Numbered from the stretch's first letter, positions 18,901-27,285 are shown. The stretch: DNA of 64,000 nt from Pacificoceanicola sp049803835 (GCF_049803835.1 NZ_JBNAGK010000014.1:1-64000); one strand, 5' to 3'. Notes: generated by a model not told the origin, from the sequence alone. Numbers and translations: made by a program.

Positions 18901-19467
18901 GCGCTGAAACGGCAGGACGTCATGACGCTCGACGAGGTCATGGGCCGCGCCGAACGCGGTGCCTTGGTGGCAAAACTGGCAGGGGTCGTGGCTGGACGGC
19001 AGGAGCGCAAGTCTGCTCGGGGCAACCGCTTTGCCTTTGCGCAACTGTCAGACCCGACCGGGGCCTACGAGGTCACGCTGTTCTCCGAAACGCTGGAGAA
19101 GTCCCGCGAATACCTGGAAACCGGCTCCAAGGTGGTTGTCACCGTTGAAGCGACCATGGAAAGCGACCAGTTGAAACTCCTCGCGCGGGGGGTGGCGCCT
19201 GTCGATGCGGTCGCCTCCGGCGGGGGTGTCATGGGGCTCAGGATCCACGTGGAGGCCCCCGGTGCCCTGCCGCACATCGCCTCCGTCCTGACCCGCGCCT
19301 GCGAGCAGATGCCGAAAGCGGCGCGCGGTCCGGTAATGCTCTGCCTCAACGATGCCGGGCTGCCGGGGGAGGTGGAGATGGACCTCAAGATGGACTTCCC
19401 GGTGACCCCCGAAATCAAGGGCGCGATCAAGTCGCTGGACGGCGTGCTGGCGGTCGAGGATTTCTGA
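15970..19467 (+). CDS. dnaE: DNA polymerase III alpha subunit
   Basis: Catalytic subunit of the replicative polymerase, 1165 aa. The start MADPRFIHLRTHTEYS is taken because the PHP domain motif LRTHTEYSLLEGA should begin within the first 15 residues; the frame is open for nine more codons upstream. Order of domains: PHP (to about 280), polymerase core with the catalytic pair Asp402 and Asp404 in PDFDIDFCMDRR, the GRGSGAGSLVAYAL motif just before it, tandem helix-hairpin-helix, beta-clamp-binding segment near QVSLFGEAGDDL (about 940), and an OB-fold (LAGVVAGRQERKSARGNRFAF, about 1000-1060). Transcribed alone; housekeeping. Confidence 0.97.
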   Translation: MADPRFIHLRTHTEYSLLEGAVRLKKLPGLCEAMGMPAIAVTDTNNLFAALEFSVSASGLGVQPIIGCQFDLRAVEPQQGERPRPPAPIVLLAQSEAGYENLMLLNSCLYMRQGSELPYISMEELAQHSEDVICLTGGPDGPVGRMLRAGQFPAAQALMDRLKEIFADRLYVELQRHPGEDGLPEAERLTERPFLDMAYAMDLPIVATNDAYFPKADMYEAHDAMICIAEGAYVDQQEPRRRLTPQHYLKTPQEMATLFADLPEALENTVEIARRCAFMAYRRDPILPKFADDEVTELRRMANEGLQERLKVIPHAVTVEEYQERLDFELGIIEGMGFPGYFLIVADFIQWAKDHDIPVGPGRGSGAGSLVAYALTITDLDPLRYSLLFERFLNPERVSMPDFDIDFCMDRREEVIRYVQDKYGHDKVAQIITFGALLSKAAVRDMGRVLQMPYGQVDRLSKMIPVEGVKPVSIEQALRDEPRLAEEARNEEVVDRLLKYGMQVEGLLRSAGTHAAGVVIADRPTDRLVPLYRDPRSDMPATQFNMKWVEQAGLVKFDFLGLKTLTVIQNALDLILKSGRQLHIAADGTELYEPAPGGENQMNLIPLDDEATYKLYASAKTVAVFQVESSGMMDALKRMKPTCIEDIVALVALYRPGPMENIPTYCEVKNGLKEITSVHPSIDHILAETQGIIVYQEQVMQIAQVMAGYSLGGADLLRRAMGKKIKEAMDAERPKFEAGAAANGVDKKKATEVFDLLEKFANYGFNKSHAAAYAVVSYQTAWLKANHPVEFMAGVMNCDIHLTDKLAIYFEEVRKGLRLPWVPPCVNRSLATFDVVNGELVYALGALKNVGVDAMKLIVEGRGDRAFSTLFDLARRVELKRIGKRPLEMLARAGAFDQLDSNRRRVFDSLDALVAYSTAIFEQKASAQVSLFGEAGDDLPEPRMSPITDWLPAERLAEEFKAVGFYLSGHPLDDYMPALKRQDVMTLDEVMGRAERGALVAKLAGVVAGRQERKSARGNRFAFAQLSDPTGAYEVTLFSETLEKSREYLETGSKVVVTVEATMESDQLKLLARGVAPVDAVASGGGVMGLRIHVEAPGALPHIASVLTRACEQMPKAARGPVMLCLNDAGLPGEVEMDLKMDFPVTPEIKGAIKSLDGVLAVEDF

Positions 19468-19607
19468 CGCGCCACTGGCCCGGGTCACCCTTCTGTGATG
19501 TGCAAGACTCGCAGACCGTCCGAAAACCGCCGGTTCGGGACTGTGGATTTGCCATCGGAGCGCCGGAAACGATAAGGAATGGTTAACAAAACCGTTCCGG
19601 AGGTTTC

Positions 19608-20537
19608 ATGCGTCTGTCCCTGCCGATCCTGTCCTGCCTCGTGCTGTCCGCCTGTTCCACCGATCCGTTGGCTCGCCTGAACCGGGTTGGCGACATCGGC
19701 GTGGCGGAGGACGCGGGGCAACGGGACGCGCTGCCGGATGCGACGGAGACGATCCTACCGCAGGTCGCTCCCCCGCAGGTGCAGCCCGGGACGGAGCCGG
19801 AGCGGGGCTTGCTCGGGTTCCTCAAGCGCCGCGCCGATGCAGTCCGGGAGGCGGGGACGGCGGAGAGCGACCTGCCGCAGGAGGCCCCGGGAGACAGCAG
19901 CCCCGATACCGTGGTGCAGGCGGCGGTTTCCTCGCAGGACGACGCCCAGCTTGCGGCGCTTTCGGCGGAGCCGAAGCCGGAGCCGAGGAAAGGCGGGCTC
20001 TTCGGTTGGCTGTCCCGGGCCGATGCGCCGGAGGTCGAAGAAGGCACTCCGGTTGCGGAACCGCAGGACGCCGGTGCGATCCTGCCGCATGGCGCGGTCG
20101 CTCGGGTCTGTGAGATTCCGGCGCGGAGCCTCGGGATCAAGGCCGAGAGCTTTCCGGGGCGCGGGGGATACACCCTTTACGACAGTGCGCCGGGCAGCAC
20201 GGACGCCCGCAACTTCTACCTCGACGGGTTCGACGACGGTTGCCTCCGGCAGTTCACCGCCGCGCTGGTGCTGTTTGGCTCGGTGGAGAGTTACGAGCAG
20301 ATCCACTACGGCGCTCCGGGCGTCACCCTGCCGCGCGCGGAGACCGACATTGCCTACGAGCAGTTGAAAGCAAAGGTCTGTGGGGTCGCGGCGGACCGGC
20401 CGTGCGGATCGAGGCTGTCGCGCCTGTCCCGGAACACGGCGTTTGTCAGCATCTACGAACGCTTCGAAGACAACGCCCGGTGGAGCACGATGCTGGTCCA
20501 CGATGGCGCGGTGCTGGCGGTGGATACCAAGGACTAA
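19608..20537 (+). CDS. Predicted lipoprotein of unknown function, 309 aa
   Basis: The N-terminus MRLSLPILSCLVLSAC is a lipoprotein signal with lipobox LSAC, so the mature protein begins at Cys16 and is anchored in a membrane. Residues 30-150 are acidic, Pro/Ala rich and probably disordered, with two similar short blocks, GLLGFLKRRADA and GGLFGWLSRADA. The C-terminal 150 residues look folded (VARVCEIPARSLGIKAE, then ARNFYLDGFDDGCLRQFTAALVLFGSVE) and contain four cysteines in the periplasm. I do not recognise a characterised family. GGAGG lies seven bases before the ATG. Confidence 0.75.
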   Translation: MRLSLPILSCLVLSACSTDPLARLNRVGDIGVAEDAGQRDALPDATETILPQVAPPQVQPGTEPERGLLGFLKRRADAVREAGTAESDLPQEAPGDSSPDTVVQAAVSSQDDAQLAALSAEPKPEPRKGGLFGWLSRADAPEVEEGTPVAEPQDAGAILPHGAVARVCEIPARSLGIKAESFPGRGGYTLYDSAPGSTDARNFYLDGFDDGCLRQFTAALVLFGSVESYEQIHYGAPGVTLPRAETDIAYEQLKAKVCGVAADRPCGSRLSRLSRNTAFVSIYERFEDNARWSTMLVHDGAVLAVDTKD

Positions 20538-20541
20538 AACG

Positions 20542-20631
20542 TTTCCAGTTATTGATGGATCACCAATGCTCTGCCGCGCTTCGCGCTCTCAAGACATTGG
20601 GGATGCACTTTGTTTTGTTGTAAACTGGAAA
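20542..20631. repeat. Composite 90-bp imperfect inverted repeat between convergent genes
   Basis: Outer arms TTTCCAGTT (20542-20550) and AACTGGAAA (20623-20631), inner arms CCAATG (20563-20568) and CATTGG (20595-20600), and a central GCGC-TTC-GCGC form nested inverted repeats. The segment fills most of the gap between two convergent genes and is less GC-rich than its surroundings. It may be a bidirectional terminator or a small mobile-element remnant. Confidence 0.5.
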
Positions 20632-20654
20632 GGCTGTAGCGCGGGTTCGGGGGA

Positions 20655-21551
20655 TCAGGACATGCCGTCCACGTCCGGCGGGACACTCGTGGCCCAGTGG
20701 CGGGCGATGTCGCCGGCGCGGGTCAGCCAGACAAAGTCGCGGGAGCGGGCCACGTGTGACAGGGCACGCCGAAGGTGGCGCAGCCGGAAGGGCTGGCCAA
20801 CGATGTAGGGATGCAGCGCGATCCCCATGACGAGGCTTTGCTGCGCCGACTGTTCCACCATCTCGTCAAAGGTATCGACGATCATGTCGGCGAAGTCGGA
20901 CGCGCTGTCCTTGCGTGCGACGATGGCGGGGATGTCGTTCAGCTCCTGCGGGTAGGGCACGCTGAGCAGCGGACCCGAGCGCGTCCTCATCCAGACCGGC
21001 TGATCGTCCATGCACCAGTTGAGCGTGTAGCCGTAGCCTGCCTCGGCCAGCAAGTCCGGCGTGACCGGACTTTCGGCGATCCAGGGACTCAGCCAGCCCT
21101 CCGGGGCCTTGTCTTCGGCGGCCCGGATTGTCCGCGTCGCCTCGGCGATCATGGCGCGTTCCTGCGCCTCGGTCATTGTGCTTTGCCGTTCGGAATTGGT
21201 GCGTCCATGCCCGGCGATCTCGTCCCCGCGGGCGCGGAAGGCGGTCATCAGCTCGGGGGCGTAGCCATACATCGCCGCATTGGCCAGCACCGTGGCGGGA
21301 CAGGCGAGGTCATCCAGCAGATCGCGCATGCGCCATGCGCCGACGCGGTTGCCATAGTCCCGCCACGCGAAATTCAGCACGTCCGGTTGCGGGCCGCCGG
21401 GGGCGAGTTCCGCGCCCAGCCCCTCGCCGAAGGCAAAATGTTCGAGGTTCAGCCCGATGTAGACCGCCAGACGCCTGCCTTCCGGCCAGAGAACATCGGG
21501 CCGCCGGGTGATTGGCACATAGTCGTACCGCCCGTGCCCCGGCAGCGTCAA
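20655..21551 (-). CDS. Polysaccharide deacetylase / PuuE-like allantoinase family protein
   Basis: A 298-residue NodB-fold hydrolase. Features typical of PuuE-like members are visible: the N-terminal GHGRYDYVPITRRPDVLWPEG, DYGNRVGAWRMRDLLDDL, EIAGHGRTNSE where NodB proteins hold metal-binding histidines, and the C-terminal HPYIVGQPFRLRHLRRAL. PuuE enzymes are metal-independent allantoinases, but related proteins deacetylate other amides, so the substrate is uncertain. The likely start is a TTG (ACGCTGCCG follows) with GGAGG upstream; it overlaps the stop of the NTF2-like gene as TTGA, so translation is probably coupled. The nearby allantoin/hydantoin-type racemase supports a ureide substrate. 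Confidence 0.8.
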   Translation of the reverse strand: MTLPGHGRYDYVPITRRPDVLWPEGRRLAVYIGLNLEHFAFGEGLGAELAPGGPQPDVLNFAWRDYGNRVGAWRMRDLLDDLACPATVLANAAMYGYAPELMTAFRARGDEIAGHGRTNSERQSTMTEAQERAMIAEATRTIRAAEDKAPEGWLSPWIAESPVTPDLLAEAGYGYTLNWCMDDQPVWMRTRSGPLLSVPYPQELNDIPAIVARKDSASDFADMIVDTFDEMVEQSAQQSLVMGIALHPYIVGQPFRLRHLRRALSHVARSRDFVWLTRAGDIARHWATSVPPDVDGMS

Positions 21552-21967
21552 AGCGGTGCCTCCGCAAGGCCCGCCCCGTGCAGCAGGATCTCGGCGCTGT
21601 CGTTCCAGACTTGCGTTTCCACTATCAAACCGTCCTTGACCGTGAAGATGTCGATGTAGCGGTTGGTCTCGAAAGGCGTGCCGTCCGGCCATGCGCCATA
21701 GAGATACCGGGTGTTGAACACGCGCACCTCGCCGGTGGCCTCGTCCAGCGCCGCGTCCGTCCGCAGGAAGCGTTTCTTGACCCAACTGTAGCGTTTCGCG
21801 TTGAAGGCGGCGGAGTCGGCAGGGGAGGAGAACTGCCGACCTCCGGTGAAGATCATGCGAAATCCCGGGGCCACCAGACGCGACGCGCCTTCGGGATCGG
21901 GAACCATGGACAGGTCGAGATATCGCTCGACGATGGCCTTCGCTTCGCTGACGGGATCGTTGGGCAC
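21548..21967 (-). CDS. NTF2-like / SnoaL-type protein, 139 aa
   Basis: A small alpha+beta cone-fold protein. SnoaL-like features are AKAIVERYLDLSMVPDPEGASRLVAPGFRMIFTGG at the start, then a curved sheet ending with TNRYIDIFTVKDGLIVETQVWND, which is characteristic of the family. No signal peptide. Such proteins are isomerases, hydrolases or binding proteins for small molecules; nothing here singles out an activity. It is the first gene of a two-gene unit with the deacetylase, and its stop overlaps that gene's TTG start. Confidence 0.75.
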   Translation of the reverse strand: MPNDPVSEAKAIVERYLDLSMVPDPEGASRLVAPGFRMIFTGGRQFSSPADSAAFNAKRYSWVKKRFLRTDAALDEATGEVRVFNTRYLYGAWPDGTPFETNRYIDIFTVKDGLIVETQVWNDSAEILLHGAGLAEAPL

Positions 21968-22359
21968 GGTGGTGTCCTTTCCGGGATACGGGTCCGAAAC
22001 GCCGGATCACGTTGCGGAAAGCAAGAGCCGCAGCCCTGCCGGGATCGGGACGACTCGGAAAAGTATGACCTCCGGTCTCTCGGGGTTCCAGAGCGGATCG
22101 GACTTCGGATCGGCCTCGTTGCCCATCGCATGAGAACCGCCTCCAAAATGAACTTTCGCGCGAGCGGCGCGCAGTCGGTCCGACCGGGACGTCACTCTTT
22201 GCAGAATGGATATTCCGAACCGCGTCGTCAGATCCGAACTGCCTGGCCGTCATATGTGCAGGTCCGCAAAGAATTCCGGACCTGGCAAGTGTATTGTGCG
22301 CTGACACGCTGCGCGGCATACTCCAGCCATTGTATTCTGATCGGCGGCCCGGATTGACC
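21968..22359. other. Divergent intergenic region with a candidate operator hairpin
   Basis: This 392-bp gap separates the SnoaL-like gene from the acetyltransferase and must hold both promoters. I see no convincing small gene. The only clear signal is an 8-bp perfect inverted repeat CAGGTCCG-N10-CGGACCTG at 22259-22284, about 75 bp before the acetyltransferase start, which could be an operator. Confidence 0.4.
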
Positions 22360-23172
22360 ATGAGCGCACATCTCCATGAATACTTCGGAGCGCCCGAGCA
22401 ACAAGCTCTGCAGCAGCGTGCGGATCATGTCTGGACCCTGTTGAAGGATGATCCCCGGTTCTGCTGTCACGGCCGCGCTGTTGGTCTGGCCGAGGCAAGC
22501 GCGGAGACCATCGAGACGCAGGTTGCCCTTGCGAAGCTGCAAGGGGCCTGTTCCGTCGAGGGGGTGCCAAAAGCTCTGGCCGGAACGCGGCACGCCGCGC
22601 TGGCCGGGGCCGGGCTCAAGACCGACCAGTTCGACGTCTGGTGTGGAGACGGCGGGGCGCTGAGCGCAGCGGAAGAGGTGATCCGGTCGATCGCATGGCC
22701 TTCCGATCTGGAAATCGTCTCGGTCGATGGCTCGACGTCCGGGGAAGACATGGCGCAACTCGATGCGCTCACGCAGTCCTGCGGTGTCCTGCTGCCGATG
22801 GGCGCGTTCATGCGCGGCCATCGCCGCCCTGCGGTTTGCCTGTTTGCCCGGGACAGCGCGGGACGGATCGTCGGATCCACCGCCGCTGTCGCGCAATTCC
22901 ATCCCGGCAGTCCGAAGGCCGGCACCGTCTGGTGGGGCATGCTGGCGACGGATGAGGCCCGGCGCGGTCAGGGGATTGCCGTGTTGCTGGGCGCGCATTC
23001 CATGCTCGCGATGCGGGACCGGTTCGGATACGAGCAGGTCTTCACCGGCATCCGCGAGGGCAACACCCCGTCGGAGCGGCTGTGTGGCAAGCTCGGCCTG
23101 AGCCCCTCGGACACTGTCGTGATCATCGCGATCGCGCCGGAGCTGTTCGCATCCGGGCGGGTCACCAAGTAG
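22360..23172 (+). CDS. GNAT-family N-acetyltransferase
   Basis: A 270-residue protein whose C-terminal half is a GNAT acetyltransferase: a core strand TVWWGMLATDEARRGQGIAVLLGAHSM with the acetyl-CoA loop RRGQGIA (about residues 203-209), followed by YEQVFTGIREGNTPSERLCGKLGL, where the asparagine and tail match motif B. The N-terminal 130 residues are helical and of unknown role. The acceptor is unknown. It is divergent from the SnoaL/deacetylase pair and convergent with the GntR gene, so it may belong to the same catabolic locus. Confidence 0.8.
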   Translation: MSAHLHEYFGAPEQQALQQRADHVWTLLKDDPRFCCHGRAVGLAEASAETIETQVALAKLQGACSVEGVPKALAGTRHAALAGAGLKTDQFDVWCGDGGALSAAEEVIRSIAWPSDLEIVSVDGSTSGEDMAQLDALTQSCGVLLPMGAFMRGHRRPAVCLFARDSAGRIVGSTAAVAQFHPGSPKAGTVWWGMLATDEARRGQGIAVLLGAHSMLAMRDRFGYEQVFTGIREGNTPSERLCGKLGLSPSDTVVIIAIAPELFASGRVTK

Positions 23173-23211
23173 CTCTGAAAGGCTGGCCTGCCGCCTGCCG
23201 ATCCGTAGGTT

Positions 23212-23982
23212 TCAGGTTTCCCTGAGCAGTTTCACCAGATCGGGCTGGGTTTTGTGAGACCGGGAGAAATCGAGGTCCATCCGGATGTGATCCAGGTGTT
23301 CGCGGGCCAGCGCCGCGGCCCGTTCGGCGTTTCGGGCCTGAATGGCGCCCAGGATCTTTTCGTGTTCGTCTTCGCGGCAGCAGGATGACTTGCCCGATCC
23401 GAACATGGCGACGATCAGGGACGTCCGCGTGACCAGTTCCCGCAGGGTCCGGATCAGGAAACCGTTTCCGGAGACCGTTGCGATGAGCACGTGGAACTCC
23501 CCTGACAGCCGAATGATCTCCTGTCGGTTGTCGGTGCGTCGCGCCGCCTTTTCCTTCTCGATATGGTCGGTCAGGGCAGCGAGCCCCTTTGCGTCTATGC
23601 GCTCGGACACTTGCGCGATCAGGCTCGGTTCGATGTGGGCGCGTGCCTCGAAGACCTCGTCCGCGTCTTTCTGCGTCGGGCTCGCCACGAAGGCTCCCCG
23701 GTTCGACCGCAACTCGACGATGCCCTGGCTTGCCAGCAGCAGCAACGCACGGCGCGCCTTCATCCGGCCCACGCCGAAGCTGTCGCAGATGGTCGATTCG
23801 CTCAGCTTGGTCATCGGGGCCAGCGTCTGCCGCATGACCGCACTGTAGATCCGATCCACGATCATGTGCTCATCGCCAAGCGACGAGTCCGCATCGAGAA
23901 TTTTCTGTACTGCCAAACTGTTGGCCTCCGCTGTCCTGGGCTGTGACAGGTCTGTCTCAAGCACTGTAAAGCGAAGACCCAT
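23212..23982 (-). CDS. GntR-family regulator with FCD ligand-binding domain
   Basis: A 256-residue repressor. The N-terminal winged helix spans about residues 35-105 (IVDRIYSAVMRQTLAPMTKLSESTICDSFGVGRMKARRALLLLASQGIVELRSNRGAFV), followed by an all-helical FCD domain with the acidic/histidine positions EARAHIEPS, LSGEFHVLI and DEHEKILGAI, which usually bind a metal and a carboxylate ligand. The start MGLRFTVLE has no strong ribosome site; MIVDRIYSA downstream is an alternative. It is divergent from the ABC importer genes and probably controls them in response to the imported compound. Confidence 0.88.
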   Translation of the reverse strand: MGLRFTVLETDLSQPRTAEANSLAVQKILDADSSLGDEHMIVDRIYSAVMRQTLAPMTKLSESTICDSFGVGRMKARRALLLLASQGIVELRSNRGAFVASPTQKDADEVFEARAHIEPSLIAQVSERIDAKGLAALTDHIEKEKAARRTDNRQEIIRLSGEFHVLIATVSGNGFLIRTLRELVTRTSLIVAMFGSGKSSCCREDEHEKILGAIQARNAERAAALAREHLDHIRMDLDFSRSHKTQPDLVKLLRET

Positions 23983-24012
23983 CTTCGAAAACAGTAAGTG
24001 ACGTCGACAAGA

Positions 24013-24031
24013 TGTCAAATTTTCGTTGACA
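24013..24031. promoter_or_regulatory. Inverted repeat, candidate GntR operator 1
   Basis: TGTCAA-N7-TTGACA is a perfect 6-bp inverted repeat in the divergent gap between the GntR gene and the ABC importer. The right arm TTGACA could also be the -35 box for the importer. Confidence 0.5.
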
Positions 24032-24033
24032 CA

Positions 24034-24047
24034 GATTGTTAACAATC
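24034..24047. promoter_or_regulatory. Perfect 14-bp palindrome, candidate GntR operator 2
   Basis: GATTGTTAACAATC is fully palindromic and contains TTGTTAACAA, which fits the TnGT-N-ACnA pattern bound by FadR/FCD-type GntR proteins. It starts 3 bp after the first inverted repeat and ends 86 bp before the binding-protein start. Confidence 0.6.
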
Positions 24048-24133
24048 GTCTTCTTTCGTCACCGCACCACGGTTGTGGACGCGCACAACCCGGCCCGAGG
24101 AGCGCCGGGGGAAGGTCAAGGGAGGAGAACACA

Positions 24134-25321
24134 ATGAACCGCAGAACAATCCTGAAGTCTGCCGTGGCAGCCGCCGCCATGTCCGCGTTTGCGGCGGGCA
24201 GCGCGTGGGCAGAGAACCCCACATTGAAAATCGGCTTTGTCGGCGTGACAAGCGGTCCGGCAGCCGCCTGGGGCATTTCGAACCAGCGTTCGATGGAAAC
24301 CCGCGCGGCCTGGATCAACGAGACCGGCGGTTACACCATCGGTGACACGACCTACGACATCGAGATCGTCTCCTTCGACGATCAGAAGGACCCGAAGCGG
24401 GCCATCGCCGGCATGGAGAAGATGGCGCAGGAGGGCATTCACTACGTGGTCGGCCCCAACGTGGATGACGGCGCCGCCGCCGTGCGTCCGGTGGCGGAGG
24501 CGAACGGGATCATGTATTTCCCCTATGCCTTCCCGAAGGAGCTGTACACCGCACCCGCGTCGAACGCCGTGCTTGGCATGGTCGCCAACTATCAATCCGG
24601 CCCGGCGATCTACAAGCACCTGATGGAAAACAACGGGGTCAAGACCGTCGCCTTCATCGCAGCCAACGAATCCGATCCGCTCAGCCAGCGCGATGGCGGT
24701 GTTGCCGCTGCGAAGGAACTGGGGCTGGAGGTCGTCTCCGACAACGTGACCTATCAGGTGGACACCACCGACTTCACCCCGGTTCTGACCCCGGTCCTGC
24801 GCAGCCAGCCTGACCTCCTGGTGCTCTCCGGCGTGTCGCCCGCCAATGCGCCGCAGCTGATCCGGTCGGCCCGAGAGCTTGGCTTTCAGGGCCTGATCTC
24901 GACCGAAACCGCGCAGGACGCGCAGGTTCTAGAGGAAGGCGCAGGTGACCTGGCCAATGGCTTCATCTCCGTGGGCGGCGCCTCGACGCCGGAGCTGGCC
25001 TCCGATGCGATGCGGGAATTCGTGCAGCGCTATACCGACATGTTCGGAGAATACAACGACGAGTCGAACACCAAGGTCTACGCGCTCGAATACATTCTCG
25101 AGACGCTGAAGATGAACCCTGCGGCCATCGACGACGTCACCGCGTTCCAGACCACGATGGACACGTTCGAGGCTCCGAACCCCTACATGGTGGGCGACGC
25201 CAAGCTGCGCTATGTCGGAGAAAGCTCCTTCGGCCAGAAGCGCCAGGTCGCCGTGCCGCTGGTGGTCAACGTCTACCAGGACGGCAAGTTCGACACGCTG
25301 TTCGTGGCCGAAGTCGACTGA
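24134..25321 (+). CDS. Branched-chain-amino-acid-type ABC transporter substrate-binding protein
   Basis: Periplasmic Leu/Ile/Val-type (periplasmic-binding fold I) protein, 395 aa. The start has GGAGGAGA upstream. The signal peptide MNRRTILKSAVAAAAMSAFAAGSAWA has a Tat-like arginine pair (NRRTILK). The mature protein begins ENPTLKIGFVGVTSGPAAAWG, with TRAAWINETGGY and FDDQKDPKRAI, the standard fold-I opening. It heads an operon of importer and racemase genes behind palindromic operators. Ligand unknown; the racemase points to a hydantoin, allantoin or amino-acid-like compound. Confidence 0.9.
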   Translation: MNRRTILKSAVAAAAMSAFAAGSAWAENPTLKIGFVGVTSGPAAAWGISNQRSMETRAAWINETGGYTIGDTTYDIEIVSFDDQKDPKRAIAGMEKMAQEGIHYVVGPNVDDGAAAVRPVAEANGIMYFPYAFPKELYTAPASNAVLGMVANYQSGPAIYKHLMENNGVKTVAFIAANESDPLSQRDGGVAAAKELGLEVVSDNVTYQVDTTDFTPVLTPVLRSQPDLLVLSGVSPANAPQLIRSARELGFQGLISTETAQDAQVLEEGAGDLANGFISVGGASTPELASDAMREFVQRYTDMFGEYNDESNTKVYALEYILETLKMNPAAIDDVTAFQTTMDTFEAPNPYMVGDAKLRYVGESSFGQKRQVAVPLVVNVYQDGKFDTLFVAEVD

Positions 25322-25429
25322 CCCGATCACTCCCGCCCGGCCAGCATGCGTGTTGACCGGAACTCCAAGACCTCCGGGCCCCAGTAGCGGGCCCGGAGCC
25401 TGAAAACGTCATGACCCAACGGGGGTGGA

Positions 25430-26299
25430 ATGGAACAGATACTGGCAAACGGTGTCTACCTGGGCGCGCAATATGCGATGATCGCCCTTGGTTTGACCCT
25501 GATCTTTGCGCTGATGAACGTGCTCAACTTTGCCCATGGCCAGATGTATGTGCTGGGCGGGTTCGTCACCTACACGATCTACGGGCAGCTTGGTCTGCCC
25601 TTTGTCGTCGGACTGGTGGCGTCCTGCGTGACACTGTTCATCCTGGGGGCCCTGATCGAAAGGTTCCTGTTTGCCCCCGTGATCAAGCGATCCTCGCGCG
25701 AGGAGAGCACCATGCTGCTCGCGGCGGGGCTCGCCTTCTTCTTCGATGCGGTGATCCTGCTGGTCTTCGGTGAAAAGCAGCGCGGTGTGCCGAAGATCGT
25801 GAACGGGGTCTTCAACTGGGATTTCCGGTTGATCATGCCCTATGACCGCATCCTGATCTGCGTGCTGGCGATCCTGTCGATCGTGTCTTTCATCCTCTTC
25901 ATGCAGTACTCCCGAACCGGCCGGGCGCTGCGGGCGCTGGCCCAAGACCGGACCGCCGCGCAGCTGATGGGCGTGAATGTCGACCGCTATTCGATGATCG
26001 GCTTTGCCCTCGGCGCTATGCTGGCCGGGCTGGTCGGCGGGCTGCTGGTCACCATCACCGGGGTCAATCTCGGCATGGGCGGGCCGACCTCGATCAAGGC
26101 CTTCATGATGGTGATGATCGGCGGCGCTGGGGTGATCTCCGGAGCGATTGCCGGGGGTATCATCCTCGGCTTCATGGAGGCCATCGGCCTCGCCGTTCTT
26201 TCCCAATATGGCGACATCACCTACCTGCTGATCTTTGTGTCGCTGATGATTTTCCTCGCCATCCGGCCGCAGGGCCTGATGGGCAAGCCGTGGGGATGA
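25430..26299 (+). CDS. ABC importer permease, LivH type
   Basis: Inner-membrane permease of 289 aa with about eight helices. The opening GVYLGAQYAMIALGLTLIFALMNVLNFAHGQMYVLGGF is diagnostic of LivH. The cytoplasmic coupling segment GRALRALAQDRTAAQLMGVNVDRYSMIGFALGAML is seen around residue 165. It overlaps the next gene as ATGA. Confidence 0.92.
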   Translation: MEQILANGVYLGAQYAMIALGLTLIFALMNVLNFAHGQMYVLGGFVTYTIYGQLGLPFVVGLVASCVTLFILGALIERFLFAPVIKRSSREESTMLLAAGLAFFFDAVILLVFGEKQRGVPKIVNGVFNWDFRLIMPYDRILICVLAILSIVSFILFMQYSRTGRALRALAQDRTAAQLMGVNVDRYSMIGFALGAMLAGLVGGLLVTITGVNLGMGGPTSIKAFMMVMIGGAGVISGAIAGGIILGFMEAIGLAVLSQYGDITYLLIFVSLMIFLAIRPQGLMGKPWG

Positions 26300-27285
26300 C
26301 CATGCTCAAACTCTCGACGTTTCAATGGGTTGGCCTTGCGGTCTTCTTTCTCGCGGTGTTCGTCATCGTGCCGATGACGATCGCATCCTCGGGCCGCACC
26401 GACCTGTTCTTCACCCTGACGTCCGTCGGCCTGCTGGCGATTGCCAGCGCCGGGGTCTGGCTCACCTTCTACATCGGCCGGATCAATATCGGGCAGGGCG
26501 CCTTCGCGCTGCTCGGGGCCTATGTCTCGGCCATCCTCGTGACCAAGGCGGGCGTGTCCTTCTGGCTGTCGCTGCCGCTTGCCGGACTGTTCGCGGCCCT
26601 CGTCGCCGTGCTGATCGGGCTGCCGATCCTGCGACTGCGCGGGGTGTATTTCGCGATGATCACGCTGGTTCTGACGCAGGTCTTTACCCTGACCGCGCTG
26701 GCGCTGCCGATCACCAACGGCGCAAAGGGCATCACCTCGATCCCGCTGCCGGGCGGTGTCTCGGTCTTCGGCATCACGCTGATCCCGGATTTCGCCACAC
26801 TCGAAAACCCGCGACAGGCGTTCTACTTCACCACCGCCGTGCTGATGGTGCTGACCTATGCGGCGCTCTACCGGATCGTGAACTCGCGGCTCGGGCACCT
26901 CTGCCGGTCGATGCAGCAGAACGAGGAACTCGCCAGCTCCATCGGGGTCAACATCTCGTACATCCGGGTGCTGATCTTCGCGATCTCCTCCTTCTTTGGC
27001 GGCATCGGCGGCGCGATGTTCGGGTCGATTGCACAGTCCGTCTACCCGTCCAGTTTCCAGGTCGCGGACAGCGTGAACTTCATGCTGAACTGCTTCCTCG
27101 GCGGGCTGGGTTATGTCTTCGGGCCGATGCTGGGCACGCTGGTGCTGTATTTCGGCTGGGACCTGCTGTTCGAACTCGGCAAGTACCAGATGCTGATTTA
27201 TTCCAGCCTGCTGATCATCCTGATGCTGTTCCTGCCCAACGGCCTGCTGAGCCTGCGGATGTCCGGGAAGGGAGCGTCGAAATGA
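26296..27285 (+). CDS. ABC importer permease, LivM type
   Basis: Second permease, 329 aa. LivM signature YIGRINIGQGAFALLGAYVSA lies near residue 60, and the coupling loop RLGHLCRSMQQNEELASSIGVNI near residue 200. I place the start at the ATG overlapping the LivH stop (ATGA); a GTG two codons upstream is possible. The end overlaps the ATPase start as ATGA, so the three genes are translationally coupled. Confidence 0.92.
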   Translation: MTMLKLSTFQWVGLAVFFLAVFVIVPMTIASSGRTDLFFTLTSVGLLAIASAGVWLTFYIGRINIGQGAFALLGAYVSAILVTKAGVSFWLSLPLAGLFAALVAVLIGLPILRLRGVYFAMITLVLTQVFTLTALALPITNGAKGITSIPLPGGVSVFGITLIPDFATLENPRQAFYFTTAVLMVLTYAALYRIVNSRLGHLCRSMQQNEELASSIGVNISYIRVLIFAISSFFGGIGGAMFGSIAQSVYPSSFQVADSVNFMLNCFLGGLGYVFGPMLGTLVLYFGWDLLFELGKYQMLIYSSLLIILMLFLPNGLLSLRMSGKGASK

